A DNA stretch of 22,794 nt from CADCSY01 sp038255685 (lineage in GTDB: Bacteria; Actinomycetota; Acidimicrobiia; Acidimicrobiales; CADCSY01). Shown here in pieces: positions 12,476 through 21,084 of this stretch. Numbering within the stretch: the first letter of the stretch is position 1; each line of letters begins with the position of its first letter. The stretch spans positions 1 through 22,794 of the forward strand of contig JBBSLC010000034.1 of NCBI GenBank assembly GCA_038255685.1, in the 5' to 3' direction. The notes beneath the pieces were generated by a model that did not search any database, was not told where the DNA came from, and saw only the letters and a program-made list of their open reading frames with translations. The position numbers and the translations under genes were made by a program.

Positions 12476-12964
12476 GTGCCCTCCGGTCTCCGCACGCAGC
12501 TCGCGCTGGTCGGCCTCCTCGCCGTGCTCCTCATCCCCATCGCAACGTCGTCGTTGCGGGGCCTCACCCACGTCCTCACCTGCAAGGACGAGGCGGACAC
12601 GCCGTTCAGCATCGACATCACCGCCGACCAGGCGCCGATCATCACCTCGTCGCAGGTGATCGAGCGCGAGCCGGCTGGCGAGGGTGCCGAGCCGCAAGCG
12701 GTGCCGGGTGAGCTGTGCGGCGGGCTCACCATGGACATGCTCATGACCAGTCGCGACGACGACAGCGCCGAGGTCATCCTCCGCATCACGAACGGCACGG
12801 CGTTCGGCTGGCGAGGCACGGTCCAGCTCCAGCTCGACGACACGGTGATACCCGTCGACATCGGTGACATCGCCCCTGGTGCCACGGCGAGCGACGCCGT
12901 CACCCTCAGCTTGGATGGCAAGGAGCGCTACGACCTCGAGGGCTCGCTGCTCATCGGGCCTTGA
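12476..12964 (+). CDS. Anchored extracytoplasmic protein of unknown function
   Basis: The 162-residue protein starts with an N-terminal span (LALVGLLAVLLIPIATSSL) acting as an anchor or signal, followed by an exported domain with two cysteines (LTCKDE and ELCGGL) that could form a disulfide and a strand-rich C-terminal half (AEVILRITNGTAFGWRGTVQLQLDD). The GTG start at 12476 is the first that keeps the hydrophobic segment N-terminal; no strong ribosome site is seen. It is transcribed divergently from the degenerate GGDEF gene across 86 bases. No family is recognised. Confidence 0.65.
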   Translation: MPSGLRTQLALVGLLAVLLIPIATSSLRGLTHVLTCKDEADTPFSIDITADQAPIITSSQVIEREPAGEGAEPQAVPGELCGGLTMDMLMTSRDDDSAEVILRITNGTAFGWRGTVQLQLDDTVIPVDIGDIAPGATASDAVTLSLDGKERYDLEGSLLIGP

Positions 12965-13064
12965 GCCTCATCGGGCCTCGAGGCAGCACGGGCCGGGTTC
13001 GAACGCCGCTGACCTGGCAAGGGTAGGTGGGGTCCACGAAGCGAGCGTCGGAGGGGAGGTCACC

Positions 13065-13124
13065 ATGGCTATCGGTCTCGGTACTCTCGTCATCATCATC
13101 ATCTTGCTGATCCTGATCTTCTGA
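13065..13124 (+). CDS. 19-residue hydrophobic membrane peptide
   Basis: The frame encodes MAIGLGTLVIIIILLILIF and stops. The ribosome site GGAGGGGAGG at 13050-13059 is one of the strongest in the window and has proper spacing, and a hairpin terminator follows at 13157-13184. The peptide is one transmembrane helix with no charged residue. Very short membrane proteins of this kind often modulate larger membrane complexes or respond to stress; no partner can be named. Confidence 0.55.
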   Translation: MAIGLGTLVIIIILLILIF

Positions 13125-13156
13125 CGTTCGGCTCTCTGCGAGCCTGCAGCGCTCAC

Positions 13157-13184
13157 CAGAGCCGGCCCTCCGGGGCCGGTTCTG
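13157..13184. terminator. Bidirectional terminator hairpin
   Basis: CAGAGCCGGCCC (13157-13168) pairs with GGGCCGGTTCTG (13173-13184), a 12-bp stem with one G-T pair and a 4-base loop. It lies between the mini-peptide gene and the convergent P450 gene. Confidence 0.75.
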
Positions 13185-13208
13185 CGCGTCAGGGGGCAGG
13201 CGCGACCC

Positions 13209-14459
13209 TCAGCCTGCAGGCGTGAAGGCACACGGCATGCGCTTGATCCCGTGGATGAAGGCGGACTGGAGCATGGCCGGTGATCCGGTGATCCGGAGGT
13301 CCGGGAGCCGGCGGAACAGCTCGTCGAACATCACCGTGATCTCGCGGCGCGCCAGGTTGGCGCCGAGGCAGAAGTGGGGGCCGCCGGCCCCGAAGCCGAC
13401 GTGGTCGTTGCCGGTCCGGCGGACGTCGAAGCGGAACGGCTGGTCGAAGTGGGTCTCGTCCCGGTTCGCAGAGCTGTACCAGAGCACGACCTTGTCGCCT
13501 TCGGCGATCGCCTGGCCACCGAGCTCGGTGTCGCGGCTGGCGGTGCGGCGGAAGTGGATGACCGGGGTCGCCCAGCGGACGATCTCCTCCACTGCCGTGG
13601 GGGCGACGCCCCAGAAGTCGCCTGCCCACGCGGCGCGCTGGTCGGGGTGGTCGGTGAGCGCCTTCATGCCGTGGCTGATGGCGTTGCGGGTGGTCTCGTT
13701 GCCGGCCACGACCAGCAGGATGAAGAACGAGCCGAACTCCTGAGTCGTGATCCGCTCACCATCGAGCTCGGCGTGCATGAGCGCTGAGGTGATGTCATCG
13801 ACGGGGTCGGCGAGTCTGCGCTCCCCGAGCTCGATGGCCAGCTGGTGGAGCTCGAGCGCAGCGGCCATCAGCTCCTCGAGGGTCTGGGCGAACTCTGGGT
13901 CGCCCACGCCGAGGATGACGTTGGTCAGCTCGAACACCCGGTGGTGCTGGCTCTCGGGGATGCCCATCATCTCGCAGATCACCTGCAGTGGCAGCTGGGC
14001 GGCGATCTCGCTGACGAAGTCGACCTCGCCCTTCGGGGCTACTGCGTCGATGATCTCAGTCGCCTTTGTGGCGATGTGGGCCTCGATCTGGGCGATGTGG
14101 CGGGGGGTGAACGCTCGCTGCACGATGCCGCGCAGCTTGGAGTGCCGTGGGGCATCCATGGCGATCATCGAGCCGAAGAACTCGCTGATCTCGACGGGCA
14201 TGTCGCCGATGTTGACGCCCCGTCCGGAGATGAAGATCTCCGGCGAGCGGCTCGCCCGCCACACGTCTTCGAAGCGGGTGACGGCCCAGTAGCCGGGGCC
14301 TGCCGGGAACTGGTCGAAGGCTGGCTCGGCGTGCCAGGAGATCGGTCGCTCCTTGCGGAGCTTGGCGAACACCGCCTCACGGTGGGCATCGGGCTCCGAC
14401 CAGAGCACGGGATCCGACAAGGCGATGTCGTCCACTGACAGATCCGTCATCGGCGTCAT
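13209..14459 (-). CDS. Cytochrome P450
   Basis: With the ATG at 14459 the protein has 416 residues, normal for a soluble bacterial P450. It has the oxygen-binding I-helix AGNETT (252-257), the K-helix EEIVR (291-295), and the haem loop GFGAGGPHFCLG with the thiolate Cys at 364. The blocks MDAPRHSKLRGIVQRAFTPRHI and WYSSANRDETHF resemble the CYP124/125/142 group that hydroxylates sterol side chains and branched lipids; this subfamily call is tentative. It needs a ferredoxin and reductase encoded elsewhere. A second ATG at 14450 is possible. It lies 22 bases after the substrate-binding protein gene on the same strand, so the pair likely share an operon and a substrate. Confidence 0.95.
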   Translation of the reverse strand: MTPMTDLSVDDIALSDPVLWSEPDAHREAVFAKLRKERPISWHAEPAFDQFPAGPGYWAVTRFEDVWRASRSPEIFISGRGVNIGDMPVEISEFFGSMIAMDAPRHSKLRGIVQRAFTPRHIAQIEAHIATKATEIIDAVAPKGEVDFVSEIAAQLPLQVICEMMGIPESQHHRVFELTNVILGVGDPEFAQTLEELMAAALELHQLAIELGERRLADPVDDITSALMHAELDGERITTQEFGSFFILLVVAGNETTRNAISHGMKALTDHPDQRAAWAGDFWGVAPTAVEEIVRWATPVIHFRRTASRDTELGGQAIAEGDKVVLWYSSANRDETHFDQPFRFDVRRTGNDHVGFGAGGPHFCLGANLARREITVMFDELFRRLPDLRITGSPAMLQSAFIHGIKRMPCAFTPAG

Positions 14460-14460
14460 C

Positions 14461-14475
14461 GGGGCAGTCTGCCCC
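14461..14475. terminator. Short palindrome between binding-protein and P450 genes
   Basis: GGGGCAGTCTGCCCC is a near-perfect palindrome (7-bp arms around one base, or a 6-bp stem with a 3-base loop), ending one base from the P450 start codon. It may attenuate or terminate the upstream operon, or occlude the P450 ribosome site, which is otherwise not visible. An operator role is equally possible. Confidence 0.4.
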
Positions 14476-14481
14476 AATCGC

Positions 14482-16161
14482 TCAGCCGCTCGCAGGAGAG
14501 GGGTAGTCCGTCGGCCGCTCGTCCTCGGGGATCTCCTCGATGGTGGTGATCGCACCGGCCTCGTCGAATGCTGCGAGGCCGGGCTCCCACTCGTCACGGA
14601 GGTGGCGGCTGCCGCCGTCGACGTAGCGGTACATGCCGGCGCCGGATGCGCCTGCCTCGTCGGTGCCCTCGGCGTCGGGGTCCCACCACAGCTCGACGAG
14701 ATCGTCGATGCCGGCGTGGTCGGGCTCGTCCCAGCGGTGCTCGCCGTAGCTGAGGCTCGGCTGGGTCACCGCTCGGGGCGTGGGCGGCATCGTGAACAGG
14801 CCGTCCCGGAAGGACTCGACGGTGAGGATCGGCCCGGCGTGCTCGAGGCCGGTGAAGAACAGCGTGATCTGCGGGTGGATGAGCAGGAGTGGCAGCGAGC
14901 CGTCCACCGGGGGCGGCTCGCCGTGGAACCACTCGAAGAGCTGGAGCGGGGGGTTCGCCTCCGGTGCCACCTGCGGGGGGAAGTAGCTGATCCCGAAGGC
15001 GTTGGCCCATTGCGCCTGGTCGAACGTGCGGGCGAACGCCGTGGTGTCGATGAACGGTGAGCCGCCCAGCACCCATTCGGGGAACCAGCCCTGCTTCGTC
15101 GCCTCCTGGGTGAAGGCGGGGAGGAGGATCGGGTCGGCCTGGACGAGGACCGTGGTGACCCCTGCGGCCTGCATGCGTGCCACGGCGCCGGTGGCGAGCT
15201 CCGCCGCTCGTCCCGGGTCGAGCGGGTAGAGGATCTGCTCGGCCAGCTCGACACCTTCCAGCGAGAGCGCTTCGGCGAGCAGCTCGGCGCTGCGCTCGTC
15301 GGACGTGCCCATGCCGAGCGCGAGGTGGCCGAAGACCCGCTCCTGGTCGCGCAGGCCCTCACCAGCGTGGGCTGCCGGCTCACCGGCCAGCTTGGCGGTC
15401 ACGTAGGCGACGAGGTGGGCACGGAGCTGGCTGCTCGTGGGCGGCACCGAGAACACCGTCGGAGAGGGGTCGGCGATGCCCGGGCAGCCGACGCACACGA
15501 CGTCACGGGCGTGCAGCTCCTCGGTCCACGCGCCTCCGATGATCGGGCCGCCGAGCACAGCGAAGGCGCCGAGGTCCTCCGCCGCTCGCACGGCGTCGGC
15601 CCTCGCCGAGGTGGCGTCGAGGATCGAGCCGGATGCCTCGACGAAGTCGAGCTCGATGGTCCGTCCGTAGGTCTGGTACGTGGCTTGGAAGATCTCGACG
15701 AAGCGGGCGTAGGTCTCGCGCAGCTCGGCGTTGGTGGCGTCGAAGCCGATCCGCTGGAGCAGCAGGGACCGCACGGGGTCGTCCTCGGCCGGGATCCACG
15801 CGACGACCTTGATCGAGTCCTCGGTCACGCCGGAGGCGGTGGCCCCTCCGTTGTCGTCGACGTCGGCGAAGCACTCTGTGCGGAAGATGAAGGGGATGGC
15901 GAGCATGCCGCTCTCGGTGTCGCAGGTGTCGGGAAAGGTCACGTCGAGGCCGCTTTCTTGCGCCATCGTCCACGTGATCGCCCCCTCGGGTCGCTCGACC
16001 GGGCCGGGTGCGGTGGTGGTGGGACCGGCGACCTCGTCACCACCGCCGACGAGGCTCGACGCAGCAAGGGCGAGGACGGCGACGGTCACGGCGGTGATCG
16101 GCCCCCACCGCCGGAGCGGGCTGGAACGCCTCTCGCCGTCGCCACGTGCGTCCACGATCAA
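14482..16161 (-). CDS. Branched-chain-type ABC transporter substrate-binding protein
   Basis: The 559-residue protein has a basic N-terminus and a hydrophobic segment (about 22-40, GPITAVTVAVLALAASSLVGG) without a lipobox Cys, then a type 1 periplasmic-binding fold: VTEDSIKVVAWIP at the domain start, DAVRAAEDLGAFAVLGGP, VFSVPPTSSQLRAHLV, and AAGVTTVLVQADPILLPAFTQEA. It is longer than usual LivJ proteins (about 380 residues). It probably captures an extracellular ligand for the fused importer, whose gene it overlaps (ATGA at 16158-16161). The P450 gene follows it. A hydrophobic or sterol-like ligand is inferred from that context, not from the sequence of the binding site. Confidence 0.85.
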   Translation of the reverse strand: MIVDARGDGERRSSPLRRWGPITAVTVAVLALAASSLVGGGDEVAGPTTTAPGPVERPEGAITWTMAQESGLDVTFPDTCDTESGMLAIPFIFRTECFADVDDNGGATASGVTEDSIKVVAWIPAEDDPVRSLLLQRIGFDATNAELRETYARFVEIFQATYQTYGRTIELDFVEASGSILDATSARADAVRAAEDLGAFAVLGGPIIGGAWTEELHARDVVCVGCPGIADPSPTVFSVPPTSSQLRAHLVAYVTAKLAGEPAAHAGEGLRDQERVFGHLALGMGTSDERSAELLAEALSLEGVELAEQILYPLDPGRAAELATGAVARMQAAGVTTVLVQADPILLPAFTQEATKQGWFPEWVLGGSPFIDTTAFARTFDQAQWANAFGISYFPPQVAPEANPPLQLFEWFHGEPPPVDGSLPLLLIHPQITLFFTGLEHAGPILTVESFRDGLFTMPPTPRAVTQPSLSYGEHRWDEPDHAGIDDLVELWWDPDAEGTDEAGASGAGMYRYVDGGSRHLRDEWEPGLAAFDEAGAITTIEEIPEDERPTDYPSPASG

Positions 16162-19100
16162 CCTCCGTCGGTGTCGGCGGCGGCGCGGGGCCCGGAGCGC
16201 CGCACCGCTGCATCATCGGAACCCAGGTAGGACGTCGCCACGACGGGGAGCGCGAGGACCTCGGCTGGTGCGCCGTCGCCGATCACCCGACCCTGGTCCA
16301 TGGCGACCAGGCGGTCGGCGACCGACTCGATCAGGGGGATGTCGTGCTCGATGACCACCAGGCTCGCACCCGTCTCGTCCCGCACCCGCCGGATGAGCGG
16401 GGCGAGGGCCTCCACCTCGCGCTGGGCGACCCCAGCGGCGGGCTCGTCGAGGAGCACGACGTCGGGCCGGTGGGCGAGGAGGCACGCCAGGTCGACGATG
16501 CGCCTGGTCCCGGTCGAGAGCTCGCCCACGAAGGACGAGCGGAGGTCGCCGAGCTCGAGCAGCTCGACCAGGGAGGCCACCTGCCTTGCCACGGCCCGCT
16601 CGCTGTCACCGGCGTTGGGGAGGTGCAGGGCAGCCGACATCGGGCCGGGCACCTGCACCCACCGCTCGCAGGCGGTTGCGATGGTCTCCTCGACGGTGAG
16701 CGACGGGAACAGCCGGGCGTCCTGGAACGACCGCCCGAGCCCGGCCCGGGCACGCGCCGAGGGGCTCGACGACGTCACGTCCCGGCCACCGAGCACGACG
16801 CCGCCGCAGTCCGGTGCGAGGAACCCGCTGAGGAGATCGAACAGGGTCGTCTTCCCGGCACCGTTCGGGCCGATGATGCCGACGATCTCGCGCGGTCGCA
16901 CGGTGAGCGAGACGTCGAGCACCGCCTGCACGCCGCCGAAGGCAACGGTGAGGCCCTTGGCCTCGAGGGTCGGACGCCCCTCGGTCGTGGACGGCTCCAC
17001 CGGTCGACCAGGGTCCTCGTCGTCGACGACGGCTCGGGGGCCACCTCGCTCCCGTGCCGCCTCGCCGAGGAAGACCGACCGCAGCAGATCCGGGCGCGCC
17101 GCCAGCGCGGAGGTGGGTCCCGTGAAGCGGACCTCCCCGCGCTCGAGGAACAGGGCTCGGTCAGCGACGGCGAGGGCGACGTTCACGGATTGGTCGACGA
17201 CCAGGAGGGTGGTGCCTCGGGCGCGCAGCACGTCGATGGCAGCGAGCAGCCGTCCGACCACCTCGGGTGCGAGGCCGAGGCTGAGCTCGTCGATCAGGAG
17301 CAGCTTGGGCCGGGTGAGGAGGACCATGGCGAGGGCGAGCATCTGCTGCTCGCCACCCGAGAGGGTGCCCGCCTGCTGATCGGCCCGCTCGGCGAGCACG
17401 GGGAAGAGCTCCAGGGCTTCGCGTCGGGCGTCCCCGAGCTCGTCGGGGCGCCCCCTGAGCAGCCAACCCGCCGCCTGCAGGTTGTCCGCCACGCTCAGCG
17501 TGGGGAACACCCCCGCGCCGCCCGGCACCTGCGCGAGACCAAGACCGGCGATGCGGTGGGCGGGGAGACCGGTGATGTCCTCGCCGCCGAAGGTCACGGT
17601 GCCCTGGTCGGGGCGGAGCAACCCGGACAGCGCCCGCAGCAGGGTGGACTTGCCCGCGCCGTTCGTGCCGAGGAGGGCCACCGCCTCCCCCTCGGCGACG
17701 TGCAGGTCGACCCCGAACAGGATCTTGACGGGCCCGTACCCCGCCTCCAGGCCCTCGACCACGAGGAGCGCCCGGCGGTCGACGATGGCGGCCTCGTGGA
17801 TGAGGCCCACCCGCTCGCCCGGCGCCGGCCCGGTCGCCGTCTCGTCTGCGGGGTCGCCCTCGACACCGTGGTGGCGCGCGACGGCTCGCGCCAAGCGGTC
17901 CCTGACCGCGAAGGGGATGCTCGCGAGACCGCCGGGGGCGATCCAGAGGATCGCCAGCACGCCGATGCCCGAGGCGAGGATGCGCCAGTCGCCTCGCAGG
18001 AACCACTGGGTGCCGAGGAGGAACAGCGCGCCGAGCAGCGCCCCGGTCACCGAGGTGAGGCCACCGACGACGACCATGGTGAAGACGGTCAGGTTCTGGA
18101 TCGGACCGTAGGTCGACGGGTCGAAGGACTGCTGGTGGTGCACGAACAGCGCGCCAGCCGCTGCGGCGACCCCGCCTGACAGGGCAAAGGTGACCACGCG
18201 CACCCGGGCGGCGTCGATGCCGTAGGACTGCGCGGCCCGGTCGTTGTCCCTGAGCGCCACGATCGCCCGCCCGGTCCGGGTCGCCCTGATCCCTCGGACG
18301 CCGACGGCGACGGCGACGAGGAGCGCGAGCGCTGCGTAGAAGATCTCGGTCGGGGTGGCGACGTCGATCCCGGCGACGAGGGCGGGACGCTCGATGCGCC
18401 CGTCGGGGACCCAGGAGAACCGCCCGCTGTCGAGGAGGTACGACGTGGTGGCGAGTGAGAAGGCGAAGGTCGTGACGGCGAGGGAGAGGCCGCGCACCCG
18501 GCTGGTGGGGATGCCCACGATCGTCGCCGCCAGCGCACCGGCGGCGGCCCCGACCACCAGGGCCGCGAACAGGTCGGCTCCGCGCACGCTCGTGACCCAC
18601 CCGCCCACGGCCGCCCCGATGGCGAAGAAGGCGACCTGGCCGAGCGAGACGTGCCCGCCCCACCCCGAGAGCAGCACGAGCGAGAGGCCGAGCACGGCGT
18701 AGATGAGGAGGGCGGAGGCTCGTAGCGAGCGGTCGGCGGAGAGGAGGTGGGGGAGGAGCGCGACTGCAGCGAAGCCGCCGAGGACGAGCGCCCTGCGGCC
18801 CCACCGGACCACCCCGAGCGAGGCGATCGCAGGTGGCAGCGGGCGAACCTCCTCGGCGGCCCGCCAGGCTGCGTCCTCGCCGGCGTCACGGCGCTCGACA
18901 TCGCGGCGCTGGGCGATCAGGGCGAGCACCACGATCACGCCGAGGATGGGGTCGACGAGCTGCGCCGAGCCGTCCCAGGCGATCCCGAGCTCGAGCACGC
19001 CGAGCGCCACCGCACTGGTGGTGACGGTGACCAGGTTCGTGAGGCGTCCGAGCATCAGGGCGACGAGCGCCCTGAGCAGCACGCTGAACCCGAGCACGGT

Positions 19101-19895
19101 GCCGGTCGGCAGTCCGAGGATGCCGCCCCGCAGGAAGACCGTGAGGAACGCGAGGGCGGCCGCCGCTGCCCACACGATGGTGTGGAGTCGGTGGACGGGG
19201 ATGCCGAGCAGCGAGGCGCGGTCGGGATCATCGGCGCTCGCTCGGACGGCGATCCCCGCTGCGCTCCTCCGGAGCAGGGTGGTGACGAGGATCACCACCA
19301 CTGGCGTGACCACCAGTGCGAGCAGGTCGTTGGCGTCGAACACCACGCCGCCGATCCGCGCCGTCGCGCTGAAGGGCGGTTCAATGCGGTCCGAGACCAG
19401 CCTGCGGTCCCAGAGACGGGGGAGCAGCAGGGCCACGGCGGTGAGGACCTGGCTGAGCCCGATGGTGGCGATGGTGACGAGCAGGCGTGGTGCTCGGGCG
19501 AACCGGCGGATGACGACCTGCTCGGTGACGGCACCGAGGAGGGCGGCCGTCACGAAGCCGACGGCGACGGCCAGCGGCCACGGCACCCCGACCTCGTCGA
19601 GGAGGAGGTAGGCGAGCACGGCGGGAGCGAAGCCGAGGTCCGCCTGCGCGAAGTTGATGACTCGGTTGGCTCGGTAGACGAGTGCCATCCCGAGGGCGAT
19701 GAGAGCGGTCAGCCCACCCACGATCACGCCCCGCAGGACGATCCCCGACGGCGCAGGGAACAGGACCTGCTGGGCGATCACGATCAGCACAGCCGGTGCG
19801 ACGGTGACCGCTCCCGCTCGCACCTGGAGCGACGCGGGTCGACCGGAACCGTGGACGCCGCCTTCGCGCTCGGTCGTGCTCGAACCCGTCGTCAC
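16158..19895 (-). CDS. Four-domain fused branched-chain-type ABC importer (LivH-LivM-LivF-LivG order)
   Basis: One frame of 1245 residues carries a whole ABC core normally made from four genes. A LivH-like permease occupies about 25-330 (ALGMALVYRANRVINFAQADLG) and a LivM-like permease about 370-690 (GWGGHVSLGQVAFFAIGA). The first ATPase (about 712-955) has Walker A GTNGAGKST near 742, signature LSGGEQQM near 844 and Walker B LLLIDELSLGL. The second ATPase (about 985-1225) has Walker A GPNGAGKTT near 1008, Walker B VVLLDEPAAG and the unusual signature LSTGTRR near 1124. Both Walker A motifs are intact, so it should be active. The GTG start at 19895 follows a G-rich stretch. The stop overlaps the binding protein start (ATGA). 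Confidence 0.93.
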   Translation of the reverse strand: MTTGSSTTEREGGVHGSGRPASLQVRAGAVTVAPAVLIVIAQQVLFPAPSGIVLRGVIVGGLTALIALGMALVYRANRVINFAQADLGFAPAVLAYLLLDEVGVPWPLAVAVGFVTAALLGAVTEQVVIRRFARAPRLLVTIATIGLSQVLTAVALLLPRLWDRRLVSDRIEPPFSATARIGGVVFDANDLLALVVTPVVVILVTTLLRRSAAGIAVRASADDPDRASLLGIPVHRLHTIVWAAAAALAFLTVFLRGGILGLPTGTVLGFSVLLRALVALMLGRLTNLVTVTTSAVALGVLELGIAWDGSAQLVDPILGVIVVLALIAQRRDVERRDAGEDAAWRAAEEVRPLPPAIASLGVVRWGRRALVLGGFAAVALLPHLLSADRSLRASALLIYAVLGLSLVLLSGWGGHVSLGQVAFFAIGAAVGGWVTSVRGADLFAALVVGAAAGALAATIVGIPTSRVRGLSLAVTTFAFSLATTSYLLDSGRFSWVPDGRIERPALVAGIDVATPTEIFYAALALLVAVAVGVRGIRATRTGRAIVALRDNDRAAQSYGIDAARVRVVTFALSGGVAAAAGALFVHHQQSFDPSTYGPIQNLTVFTMVVVGGLTSVTGALLGALFLLGTQWFLRGDWRILASGIGVLAILWIAPGGLASIPFAVRDRLARAVARHHGVEGDPADETATGPAPGERVGLIHEAAIVDRRALLVVEGLEAGYGPVKILFGVDLHVAEGEAVALLGTNGAGKSTLLRALSGLLRPDQGTVTFGGEDITGLPAHRIAGLGLAQVPGGAGVFPTLSVADNLQAAGWLLRGRPDELGDARREALELFPVLAERADQQAGTLSGGEQQMLALAMVLLTRPKLLLIDELSLGLAPEVVGRLLAAIDVLRARGTTLLVVDQSVNVALAVADRALFLERGEVRFTGPTSALAARPDLLRSVFLGEAARERGGPRAVVDDEDPGRPVEPSTTEGRPTLEAKGLTVAFGGVQAVLDVSLTVRPREIVGIIGPNGAGKTTLFDLLSGFLAPDCGGVVLGGRDVTSSSPSARARAGLGRSFQDARLFPSLTVEETIATACERWVQVPGPMSAALHLPNAGDSERAVARQVASLVELLELGDLRSSFVGELSTGTRRIVDLACLLAHRPDVVLLDEPAAGVAQREVEALAPLIRRVRDETGASLVVIEHDIPLIESVADRLVAMDQGRVIGDGAPAEVLALPVVATSYLGSDDAAVRRSGPRAAADTDGG

Positions 19896-19912
19896 CAGCC
19901 CCCCGTCGGATC

Positions 19913-19918
19913 AACGTA
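19913..19918 (-). promoter_or_regulatory. Candidate -10 element for the ABC-P450 operon
   Basis: On the minus strand TACGTT fits TAnnnT and lies 17 bases before the GTG at 19895 in the divergent intergenic region 19896-20002. No clear -35 is visible, so support is weak. Confidence 0.3.
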
Positions 19919-20002
19919 GCCCGACGTCGCTCCGCCCCGACGTGACGCAGGCGTTGCCGCACGCCTCGGGTCAGGGGCCGGCGGCTGGGGTAGGCATGCG
20001 GC

Positions 20003-20257
20003 ATGGCTGCCGATGGTGAACGCACGGTGTTCGAGATCTGCGAGCGAGGCTTCGACGGGGAGCTCGTGATCGAGGGGGGAGCAGCGGGGCACGTCCACGT
20101 GTCCGGAACGCGGTCAAAGGACGAGACGGCGGTCGGTAAGGACGTGCCGGCCGACCGCGATCCGAAGACCCATGACCTCGTCGGGCGGTGCCTGGCGGGG
20201 GATGAGGGCGCAGCCGTCGACCTGCTCGCCCACCTCGGCGTCCTCGACCCTGCCTGA
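20003..20257 (+). CDS. Small acidic protein of unknown function
   Basis: The 84-residue protein is not recognised. It has a strand-like start (TVFEICERGFDGELVIEGG) and a helical acidic end (EGAAVDLLAHLGVLDPA), no membrane segment and one pair of cysteines (C13 and one in VGRCLAG). ATG 20003 is the only well-placed start; no ribosome site precedes it, so a leaderless or near-leaderless transcript is possible. Its stop is one base before the GTG of the hydrolase gene, so the two are probably cotranscribed. Confidence 0.6.
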   Translation: MAADGERTVFEICERGFDGELVIEGGAAGHVHVSGTRSKDETAVGKDVPADRDPKTHDLVGRCLAGDEGAAVDLLAHLGVLDPA

Positions 20258-20258
20258 C

Positions 20259-21059
20259 GTGGGTGACGAGAGGTTCGAGGTTGGCGGCACCTCGCTGACC
20301 GTCCGCCGGACCGGCGCAGGTCGGCCGTTCCTGTGGGGGCACGGCCTGACGTCGAGCATGGCCAAGGAGGACGACGCCGGGCTCTTCGACTGGTCCCGAC
20401 TCACCGTCGAGCGGGAGCTCATCCGGTACGACGCGCGGGGTCACGGAGGGTCTGCAGCGGCGGGCGACGAGGCGGCGTACGGGTGGGACGCCTTGGCTGA
20501 CGACCTGTTCGCCCTCGCCGACGCCTGCGGGCTCGATCGCTTCTCGGCCGGCGGTGCCTCCATGGGAGCCGCCACGACCCTGCACGCAGCAGTGGCCCGA
20601 CCGGAGCGGATCGATGCGATGGTGCTCGTGATACCCCCGACGGCGTGGGCGACCCGCCCAGCGCAGAGGGGCGTCTACGAGGGCAGTGCCGCGCTGGTCG
20701 AGGACGCCGGCATCGAGGGCCTCATGGCGGCGAGGGCGGCACTGCCGCCACCGCCCATCTTCGCCCGTCACCCCGAGCTGCTCGGATCACCGCCTGACGT
20801 CGCTGCCGACGTCTTGCCCACCGTCCTGCGAGGAGCCGCAGCCACCGATCTCCCGCCGCTCGACCGGCTCGCCACGCTCGACCAGCCGACGCTCGTGCTC
20901 GCCTGGGAGGGCGATCCCGGCCATCCCGTCGCGACCGCCACCGCCCTCGCGGGTGCCCTCGTCCGTGCGGAGCTCCACGTCGCCCCGAGCCTGGCCGAGG
21001 TCACCCTCTGGCCGGGACTCGTCGCTGACTTCCTGAAGGGCAGATCCCGCACCTCCTGA
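20259..21059 (+). CDS. Alpha/beta-hydrolase-fold protein
   Basis: From the GTG at 20259 the protein is 266 residues. It has the oxyanion loop WGHGLTSS (near 26-33), YDARGHGGS, and the nucleophile elbow GGASMGA with S101. The acid is probably the Asp in WEGDPGHP. The usual C-terminal catalytic His is not at its common place, where APSLAEVTLW is found; the His of DPGHP or another could serve. The substrate cannot be predicted. The upstream frame continues, but the sequence before 20259 overlaps the previous gene and is not protein-like. A promoter-like TAGCGT for the next gene lies just after the stop. Confidence 0.85.
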   Translation: MGDERFEVGGTSLTVRRTGAGRPFLWGHGLTSSMAKEDDAGLFDWSRLTVERELIRYDARGHGGSAAAGDEAAYGWDALADDLFALADACGLDRFSAGGASMGAATTLHAAVARPERIDAMVLVIPPTAWATRPAQRGVYEGSAALVEDAGIEGLMAARAALPPPPIFARHPELLGSPPDVAADVLPTVLRGAAATDLPPLDRLATLDQPTLVLAWEGDPGHPVATATALAGALVRAELHVAPSLAEVTLWPGLVADFLKGRSRTS

Positions 21060-21071
21060 CGGCGGCGCCGG

Positions 21072-21077
21072 TAGCGT
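21072..21077 (+). promoter_or_regulatory. Candidate -10 of a leaderless SRAP gene
   Basis: TAGCGT fits TAnnnT and ends 7 bases before the GTG at 21085, the spacing expected if transcription begins at the start codon. No Shine-Dalgarno sequence is present, which agrees with leaderless expression. Confidence 0.4.
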
Positions 21078-21084
21078 CGCGCCC

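Noticed and set aside
16146..18179. Long plus-strand frame of 677 codons opposite the ABC transporter
   Set aside because: It is antisense to conserved ATPase motifs and has the composition of a shadow frame.
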